Below, one piece after another: positions 58,732 to 64,000 of a stretch of DNA of 64,000 bases (the stretch's first letter is position 1; every line of letters begins with the position of its first letter). The notes under the pieces were generated by a model. It did no database searches. It worked only from the letters and a program-made list of their open reading frames with translations, and had not been told where the DNA came from. This stretch comes from SURF-21 sp964462595. GTDB lineage: Bacteria > Actinomycetota > Geothermincolia > Geothermincolales > RBG-13-55-18. The DNA is taken from contig CAYWXM010000024.1 of assembly GCA_964462595.1 (NCBI GenBank), forward strand, positions 129,438 through 193,437, given 5' to 3'. The translations under genes were made by a program, and so were the position numbers.

Positions 58732-60039
58732 ATGTCGGAAAAACCCAAAATGGTGACCTTGGCGCAGAAGGACCTGCCCGAGGCCTGGTACAATGTCCTT
58801 CCCGATCTGCCCAAGCCGCTGGAGCCGCCGCTTCATCCGGCTACGAAGGAGCCGATAACGCCTGACGACCTGGCGCCGCTCTTCCCCATGGGCCTGATCG
58901 AACAGGAGATGAGTACGGAGAGCTATATCGAGATACCGGAGGAGATACGTGAGGTATACCGCATATGGAGGCCCACACCACTGGTGCGCGCCACCCGGTT
59001 GGAGAAATACCTGCAGACTCCCGCCCGCATCTATTACAAGCACGAGGGAGTGAGCCCGGCGGGGAGCCACAAGCCCAATACCGCCGTGGCCCAGGCCTAC
59101 TACAACAAGAAGGAAGGGGTCAGGAAACTCACCACCGAGACCGGGGCCGGGCAGTGGGGGAGCGCCCTGGCCATGGGGTGTAGTTTCTTCGATATGGAGC
59201 TGCAGGTGTTCATGGTAGGGTCGAGCTTCCGCCAGAAGCCGTACCGCCGCATGCTCATCGAGACCTGGGGGGCCAACGTGGTGCCCAGCCCGAGCGACAT
59301 GACCGTGACCGGCAGGAAATACCTGTCCGAGGACCCGGAGACGTCGGGAAGCCTGGGCATGGCCATCTCCGAGGCGGTTGAGATGGCCATGGAGGGGGAC
59401 GACGTCAAGTACAGCCTGGGAAGCGTGCTCAACCACGTGCTCATGCACCAGACGGTCATCGGCCAGGAGGCCCAGAAGGCCTTCGAGGTGTTCGACGACT
59501 ACCCCAACGTGGTCATCGGGTGCGTGGGGGGCGGCTCCAACTTCGGCGGCACGGCGCTGCCCTTCGTGAATGACGTAAAAGCCGGGAAAGACGTGCGCAT
59601 CCTGGCCGTAGAGCCGGCTTCCTGCCCCACCCTGAGCGGCGGCAAGTATGAATACGACTTCGGCGACATCGCCGGGATGACCCCGCTCCTGCTCATGTAC
59701 ACCCTCGGCCACGAGTTCATCCCCCCGCCATCTCACTCGGGCGGCCTCAGGTACCACGGCGCAGCCCCCATCATCAGCCTGCTGGTCAAGGAGGGGCTTG
59801 TGGATGCCTGCACTTATCACCAGGTGGAGGTCTTCGACGCCGCAGTGGCCTTCGCGCGCACCGAGGGATTCGTGCCCGCGCCCGAGACCGCCCATGCCAT
59901 CAAGGCGGTCGTGGACGAGGCCATTAAATGCCGGGAGAGCGGCGAGTCCAAGTGCATCTTCTTCAACTTCTCCGGCCACGGCATGCTCGACCTCGCCGCC
60001 TACGACGATTACCACAGCGGCAAGCTGAACGACGTATAG
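58732..60039 (+). CDS. trpB: Tryptophan synthase beta, TrpB2 type
   Basis: The 435-residue PLP enzyme makes tryptophan from indole and serine. It has the TrpB2 features: a long N-terminal region (PLHPATKEPITPDDLAPLFP), RPTPLVRATRLEKYL, the PLP lysine in SPAGSHKPNTAVAQ, TTETGAGQWGSALA and CVGGGSNFGG. ATG 58732 sits seven bases after AGGAGG. No trpA or other trp gene is nearby. The WWW leader directly upstream argues that it serves tryptophan synthesis, not only indole salvage. Confidence 0.93.
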   Translation: MSEKPKMVTLAQKDLPEAWYNVLPDLPKPLEPPLHPATKEPITPDDLAPLFPMGLIEQEMSTESYIEIPEEIREVYRIWRPTPLVRATRLEKYLQTPARIYYKHEGVSPAGSHKPNTAVAQAYYNKKEGVRKLTTETGAGQWGSALAMGCSFFDMELQVFMVGSSFRQKPYRRMLIETWGANVVPSPSDMTVTGRKYLSEDPETSGSLGMAISEAVEMAMEGDDVKYSLGSVLNHVLMHQTVIGQEAQKAFEVFDDYPNVVIGCVGGGSNFGGTALPFVNDVKAGKDVRILAVEPASCPTLSGGKYEYDFGDIAGMTPLLLMYTLGHEFIPPPSHSGGLRYHGAAPIISLLVKEGLVDACTYHQVEVFDAAVAFARTEGFVPAPETAHAIKAVVDEAIKCRESGESKCIFFNFSGHGMLDLAAYDDYHSGKLNDV

Positions 60040-60069
60040 GCGCAGCCATAGAGAGCTTACATCAAAAGA

Positions 60070-60089
60070 GGGGGCCGCAAGGCCCCCTT
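60070..60089 (+). terminator. Terminator-like hairpin after trpB
   Basis: GGGGGCC (60070-60076), loop GCAA, GGCCCCC (60081-60087) followed by TT. The stem is strong but the T-run is short. Confidence 0.6.
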
Positions 60090-60210
60090 GCGTTGCGCGT
60101 GCCAGGCAGCGGGCCATTTCCCGCCGGACGCGCCGCCAGCGCGCAGGTTTTCGCGTCGTTTCGTATGCTCCGCTCGCACGGCCCGCGGCCATGCCAACCG
60201 CTTTGTCCGC

Positions 60211-60216
60211 TATAAT
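60211..60216 (+). promoter_or_regulatory. -10 box of a possibly leaderless mRNA
   Basis: TATAAT ends seven bases before the ATG at 60223, so transcription should begin at or next to the start codon. No spaced Shine-Dalgarno exists. No clear -35 is seen 17 bases upstream. Confidence 0.55.
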
Positions 60217-60222
60217 GGGGGC

Positions 60223-60720
60223 ATGAAAAAAGCGGGTCCAATCCTTATAGCCCTGGTGTTTTTCCTGCAAGCGCTCGTCTTTTTGGTCGGTTGCGGCGGC
60301 GAAGAGGAACAAGGGATAGAGGAGGAGGTGGTGGACTACGCCATCCAGAACATCCTCGTTCCCGAGCTGCGCGATTCCGACTTCGTCGTGGAGTGGATGA
60401 GGAGATCGACCGGCGTGGCGGATACCTCACCCGATGAGCTCGGCTTGCGTTTCTGGAAATGGGAAGGCGGGGCCTTGAGTGAGATCTCCCTGGATGAGTT
60501 CAAACAGCTGGCCTTGCTGCGGGAGGGAGACAACCCTCAGGCGTGGACGTATAGCCAGCATTCCATCACCGTGCTCGAGGCGGACGGGAAAGAAAAGGAG
60601 GCCTTAGTGGAGATAGGCTCCCTTTACGGCCCGCTCGCGGGGTCCGGCGTCCGTTATCTCCTGCGCGTGGAGGACGGAGAGTGGAAAAAGATCTCGGAGC
60701 AGACGATATGGGGCTCTTGA
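60223..60720 (+). CDS. Putative lipoprotein 1
   Basis: The 165-residue protein has a lipoprotein signal: MKKAGPILIALVFFLQALVF and lipobox LVGC, then a Glu-rich linker EEEQGIEEE. The mature part has a mixed fold, with FVVEWMRRSTGVADTSPDEL and SITVLEADGKEKEALVEIG. No family was recognised. It overlaps the next lipoprotein gene by 13 bases, so the two are co-translated. Confidence 0.7.
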   Translation: MKKAGPILIALVFFLQALVFLVGCGGEEEQGIEEEVVDYAIQNILVPELRDSDFVVEWMRRSTGVADTSPDELGLRFWKWEGGALSEISLDEFKQLALLREGDNPQAWTYSQHSITVLEADGKEKEALVEIGSLYGPLAGSGVRYLLRVEDGEWKKISEQTIWGS

Positions 60721-61292
60721 GACAGTCGCGTGCGCAAGGGAAAGACCGGGAAGCGCGGCATACGGCGGCCGTGAATCGCCTCTCGCTCGCGTCAGGCATT
60801 CTTCCATCGCGGCAACGGAAGGGCGGCGGGCGCTCTGCGCAGAACCGGCTGCCGCGTTTTCTTTTCCTGGCCGTTGCCTGCGCGCTGTTCGCAGCGTTTG
60901 TATCGGGCTGTGGTGATACAGCCATCTCCCGCGCGGGAGAGGAACTGGTGGCGGAAAAGGCCATCGAAGCGGCCTTGAGTGAGGAGAAGGCGGAGTTCGT
61001 CAACCTGGTCGCGCCATCTTTCCTGGAGCAGGCACGCGCGGAGATGCCTGACGCCGATGACCAGACCCTGGGCGGCATCCTCATAGCGGGCTTCCGCGAG
61101 GGCATACCCTTCGCAGGCGTAGTGGAGGCGACCTACGATGTCGAGGTCGCGGGGGACAGGGCGTCCGTTTATCTGTGGGGGTCGTTTACGGGCAGCGACG
61201 GATCGCAGATCGAGATAGGCGAGGCGGAGGCGCTGCGCATCCCCCTGACGCGCGAGGACGGGCGCTGGTTCGTGGACCTTCTCGATCTCTGA
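60708..61292 (+). CDS. Putative lipoprotein 2
   Basis: From ATG 60708 (GGAG upstream, inside lipoprotein 1) the protein has 194 residues. A long, Arg/Ser-rich N-region of ~45 residues comes before the hydrophobic FLFLAVACALFAAFVSGC and lipobox. The start may be later, for example GTG 60771. The mature part, with FVNLVAPSFLEQARAEMPDA, looks like the small DUF4878/NTF2-like lipoproteins, by eye only. It is convergent with the TetR gene. Confidence 0.65.
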   Translation: MGLLRQSRAQGKDREARHTAAVNRLSLASGILPSRQRKGGGRSAQNRLPRFLFLAVACALFAAFVSGCGDTAISRAGEELVAEKAIEAALSEEKAEFVNLVAPSFLEQARAEMPDADDQTLGGILIAGFREGIPFAGVVEATYDVEVAGDRASVYLWGSFTGSDGSQIEIGEAEALRIPLTREDGRWFVDLLDL

Positions 61293-61445
61293 AGCCCGGC
61301 GGGCACGGGTTCGCGTATCAACGGCGCGGATATGGGCGGGCAATGGATTACTTCTCCCGTTTTCCCTTGAGAGGGCAGGTCCGCGTCGCCGCTGCAGGTC
61401 CGCGTGAAACCCTGAATGTTTTCGTGTAACCTGGGATAGTGGCTC

Positions 61446-61466
61446 CGCCCTCAATAATTGAGGGCG
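61446..61466. repeat. Perfect 21-base palindrome over the tetR stop
   Basis: CGCCCTCAAT-A-ATTGAGGGCG contains the stop codon of the TetR gene at 61451-61453. No T-run follows on either side, so it is a weak terminator or a protein-binding site. Confidence 0.7.
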
Positions 61467-62050
61467 CGGAAGACGAGCAGGCCCAGGTTCTCGGTGACCT
61501 TTTTATTGTCGCCTGCGATGAACCCGGCCTGGCGGCCATAGGATGTGAACCCGACCAGGGTTACAAGTATCTGGGAAGCTATGCGGGCATCGATGCCCTC
61601 GCATTTGCCCGCGTCCTTCATCTGTTTTATCTTGCTCTCGAGGATCTCCGAAAAAACGCGGTGCAGTTCGCTGTACACGTCGCTGAAGGCCGCGCTCTCC
61701 AGGGCCGCTTCTATATAGACGTTGTTGAGGTCGCCGTGGCGGTTGAAGATATCGCTTATTCCCTGCAGCAGGATGTGTATGGCGTCGTAGTCGTCGAAAG
61801 CTATGCGCTCCATGAGTATGCGCGAGGATTCTCCCAGGCGGTCGAGTTCGCGGATGAGTTCGCCCAGGATGGCCATGAGCGCTTCATCCTTGCTCTTGAA
61901 ATAATCATAGAAAGTGCCGTGGCCGCATCCTGCCCGCTCGATGATGTCCACGACCTTGGTGCGGTGATAACCTTTCTCCAGGAACACCTCGCGGGCGGCG
62001 TTGGCCAGGTTCTCGCGCGTGATATCCGACTTGCTTTGTTTTTCCTTCAT
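61451..62050 (-). CDS. TetR-family regulator next to acyl-CoA synthetase
   Basis: The 199-residue protein (ATG 62050, GGAAGG upstream) has the TetR helix-turn-helix: NAAREVFLEKGYHRTKVVDI and CGHGTFYDYFKSKDEALMAI. The C-terminal ligand domain is typical in length. It is divergent from the acyl-CoA synthetase gene, with a perfect palindrome between them, so it probably represses both and responds to a fatty acid or acyl-CoA. The open frame up to 62203 is not needed. Confidence 0.9.
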   Translation of the reverse strand: MKEKQSKSDITRENLANAAREVFLEKGYHRTKVVDIIERAGCGHGTFYDYFKSKDEALMAILGELIRELDRLGESSRILMERIAFDDYDAIHILLQGISDIFNRHGDLNNVYIEAALESAAFSDVYSELHRVFSEILESKIKQMKDAGKCEGIDARIASQILVTLVGFTSYGRQAGFIAGDNKKVTENLGLLVFRALNY

Positions 62051-62095
62051 GGGAAAACCTTCCGCGGCCATGGGCAGAAAAGACCCAAAAAACAC

Positions 62096-62110
62096 TCGAC
62101 ATGATGTCGA
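62096..62110. promoter_or_regulatory. Palindromic operator for the divergent TetR
   Basis: TCGACATGATGTCGA is a perfect 7-1-7 palindrome, 46 bases upstream of the TetR start. Both position and symmetry suit a TetR operator. Confidence 0.7.
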
Positions 62111-62162
62111 ATTAAAATATAGCATATTGTAGCGGTCGTGGGGACCGTGGCGGTAGAGGGGT

Positions 62163-62191
62163 TTGACACTGCGGGGTACTGATGCAAATAT
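62163..62191 (+). promoter_or_regulatory. Possible promoter of the acyl-CoA synthetase
   Basis: TTGACA (62163-62168) is perfect; AAATAT (62186-62191) lies 17 bases on and is a weak -10. It is 51 bases before the ATG. Confidence 0.5.
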
Positions 62192-62242
62192 TGTTCCGTA
62201 CAACTCCGATATATTTGTTCATCGGCATGGAAGGGGATACGG

Positions 62243-63886
62243 ATGAGGTTCATACCCGATAAGTTCAACCTGGCATTGCAGAGAGATCTGACCCTGGGTA
62301 ATTTTCACGCCCGCCTTGCGGAGCTGAGGGGCGACAGGGTTTTCGGCACGCTGCACGAGCCCCTGTGCTACCATGACTTCCCGCTGCGGGAGCTGAGCTA
62401 CAGGGACGCGGCGCGTTTCGTGGAGAAAGTGTCCTCGGCCCTGCACGGGATGGGCGTGCGCCCCGGGGAGAGGGTGGGCATATCCACCGGCAACAACTTC
62501 GACCTGCCGCTCTCCATATTCGCCATCGCCCGCGCGGGCGCCATCGCCGTACCCATGAACTACATGCTCAAAGGCAAGGAGATGCGCTATATCATGGAGA
62601 ACTGCGGCGCCGATACCCTCGTAGTGGACAGGGAGGTCTTCGAGGGCAATATCGGGAGCAAGGAAGAACTCCCGAGCATCAAGCGCTGGATCATGGCCGG
62701 CCCGCGGGAAGAGGCCGGCGATGGTTTCCTCTCCCTGGACGAGGCCATCAGCGCCGCGCCGGATTGGGAGGGGGAGAAGCTCGACCCCGACCGCGAGGTA
62801 GCCATCTTCTATACCTCGGGGACCACCGGTTTTCCCAAGGGCGCGGTGATGACCTCGCGCTGCCTGCTCACAGCGCAGAAGATAGGGGCTGCCGTCATCC
62901 CGGTGGGTCCGAGCTTCTCCGGGCTCTTCTGCCTTCCGGCGGCTCACGTCATGGGCTTCGGCTGCTATATCATCGGCGCATGCGTAGGGCTGCGTGCTTA
63001 CTACATGCGCCATTTCGAGCCCCGCGCCGTCCTCGAGACCATGCAGGAGGAGAAGGTCGGACTCTTCGTGGGCGTTCCCGCCATGTACGCCATGATGCTC
63101 GCCGAGGGCATAGATAAATACGACCTCTCGAGCCTGAAGATGTTCGGAAGCGCGGCCGATGCCATGCCCGAAGAATATGCGGAGGCCTTTCGCGCCAAGG
63201 GCTTCCTACTCAACCTGGGGCCTTTCCAGGCCAAGGCGTTCTTTACCGAGGTCTACGGCATGGTGGAGCTGGCGGGCATCGCCACCCTTAAGATCGCCAT
63301 CATGGGGCTGAAATATCCCCGGGGGTGCGTGGGGTGGCCGCTGCCGCCGGTGCGCGTACGCATCCTCGACGAGGACGGCAGGAGATTGCCGGCGGGAGAG
63401 GTGGGAGAGGTGGCCGTGGCCGGGCCCGGTATAACCAAGGGTTACTGGAACAACCCGGAGGCCACGTCCGAGCTCATCGTGGACGGCTGGCTGCGCACCG
63501 GCGACGTGGGCCGCAAGGACAAGCTCGGCCGCCTCTTCTTCGTGGACCGCGTGAAGGACGTCATCAAGTGCGGCGGCTACTCCGTTTTCTCGGTAGAGGT
63601 GGAGAAGGAAGTGCTGAACCATCCCGACGTCGCGGACGCGGCGGTGGTGGGCGTCCCGCACCCCTTGAAGAAGCAGGTGCCGCTGGCCGTGGTGACCCTG
63701 AGGCCGGGGGCGCAGGCGAGCGAGGACGACATCCTGGCCTGGTGCAAGCAGAACATAGCCGGATACAAGAGTCCCCGCGCCGTGCGCATCGTTAGGCCGG
63801 AGGAGATGCCCTACGGCATGACCTTGAAGGTGCGCAAACTGGAGCTGCGCAATCGCTTCGCTGGCCTGTTCAGCGACGAGGACTAA
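62243..63886 (+). CDS. Acyl-CoA synthetase (AMP-forming)
   Basis: The 547-residue ligase activates a carboxylic acid with ATP and CoA. It has the P-loop-like IFYTSGTTGFPKGAVMTS, the adenylate region MVELAG after FFTEVYG, GWLRTGDVGRKDKLGRLFFV, DRVKDVIKCGGYSVFSVEVE and the C-terminal lysine region MPYGMTLKVRKLELR. The substrate may be medium/long-chain or aromatic. Its divergent TetR suggests ligand-controlled expression. Start ATG 62243 follows AAGGGG. It may feed the CoA-based operon at 42719-52454, a link drawn from function only. Confidence 0.92.
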   Translation: MRFIPDKFNLALQRDLTLGNFHARLAELRGDRVFGTLHEPLCYHDFPLRELSYRDAARFVEKVSSALHGMGVRPGERVGISTGNNFDLPLSIFAIARAGAIAVPMNYMLKGKEMRYIMENCGADTLVVDREVFEGNIGSKEELPSIKRWIMAGPREEAGDGFLSLDEAISAAPDWEGEKLDPDREVAIFYTSGTTGFPKGAVMTSRCLLTAQKIGAAVIPVGPSFSGLFCLPAAHVMGFGCYIIGACVGLRAYYMRHFEPRAVLETMQEEKVGLFVGVPAMYAMMLAEGIDKYDLSSLKMFGSAADAMPEEYAEAFRAKGFLLNLGPFQAKAFFTEVYGMVELAGIATLKIAIMGLKYPRGCVGWPLPPVRVRILDEDGRRLPAGEVGEVAVAGPGITKGYWNNPEATSELIVDGWLRTGDVGRKDKLGRLFFVDRVKDVIKCGGYSVFSVEVEKEVLNHPDVADAAVVGVPHPLKKQVPLAVVTLRPGAQASEDDILAWCKQNIAGYKSPRAVRIVRPEEMPYGMTLKVRKLELRNRFAGLFSDED

Positions 63887-64000
63887 GGCCGGCACATACC
63901 ACCATCTATCGAGACCTACACGTGCCAGGCCAGGCCTGTCTTCGCCAGGACTGGCACAGGCACCGCCGCGTCACCCTGCGGGGAATACTTTCGAGACCTA
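63887..64000. other. Right edge with hairpin and short direct repeat
   Basis: GTGCCAG (63922-63928) and CTGGCAC (63951-63957) form a 7-bp stem without a T-run. TCGAGACCTA occurs at 63909-63918 and again at 63991-64000, the very end of the window. No gene is seen. Confidence 0.35.

Noticed and set aside
58531..60312. 593-codon minus-strand frame opposite trpB
   Set aside because: Antisense to a clear trpB with no motif or ribosome-binding site.

Overview
The window looks like the replication-origin region of a high-GC, anaerobic, deep-branching actinobacterium. The order rpmH-rnpA-yidD-yidC-jag-rsmG-parA-parB on the minus strand, facing [ATPase]-dnaA-dnaN-recF-DUF721-gyrB-gyrA-tRNA-Ile on the plus strand, is the classic bacterial ori arrangement in its actinobacterial form. 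The CoA-dehydratase genes, the CooT-like protein and the stand-alone thioredoxin system suggest an anaerobe. Lineages such as Geothermincolia or OPB41-type Actinomycetota would fit, but no 16S gene is present to prove it.

Layout. 88-3512: an orphan CheR, then an aminotransferase and D-Ala-D-Ala ligase. 3579-3694: a frameshifted remnant of a response regulator. 3732-9567: the left replichore core (parB, parA, rsmG, three parS sites in an AT-rich kilobase, jag, yidC, yidD, rnpA, rpmH with a consensus promoter). 10307-22327: a GHKL-ATPase/winged-helix protein directly upstream of dnaA, then dnaA, a candidate oriC, dnaN, recF, a DciA-like gene, gyrB, gyrA, archease, RtcB and a lipoprotein. 22424-22584: DnaA boxes, a promoter and tRNA-Ile. 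22831-28351: a YhaM-type nuclease facing a MoxR-DUF58-transglutaminase operon. 29093-42586: housekeeping and envelope genes (hydrolase, argS, HtrA protease, MscS channel, PflX-like radical SAM protein, HD protein, MoxR-VWA pair, thioredoxin reductase and thioredoxin, DUF3842, CooT).

42719-53787: the most unusual region. A leftward operon of about 10 kb runs from two divergent acyl-CoA dehydrogenases, through three related all-helical proteins of unknown family and a small membrane protein, to two 2-hydroxyacyl-CoA dehydratase/benzoyl-CoA reductase-type subunits and their ATP-dependent activase. A consensus-like promoter with an embedded inverted repeat, next to a TetR gene, sits ahead of it. 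The operon probably performs an oxygen-sensitive acyl-CoA dehydration or reduction coupled to an acyl-CoA redox step; the substrate cannot be told from sequence.

54009-57106: dnaB-rplI-rpsR-ssb-rpsF. 57293-60039: ComFB, endonuclease V, and a TrpB2-type tryptophan synthase beta preceded by a leader peptide with three adjacent Trp codons and a terminator, a ribosome-mediated attenuator. 60223-63886: two lipoproteins, a second TetR with a perfect palindromic operator, and a divergent acyl-CoA synthetase. Most other long open frames in this GC-rich window are antisense shadows.
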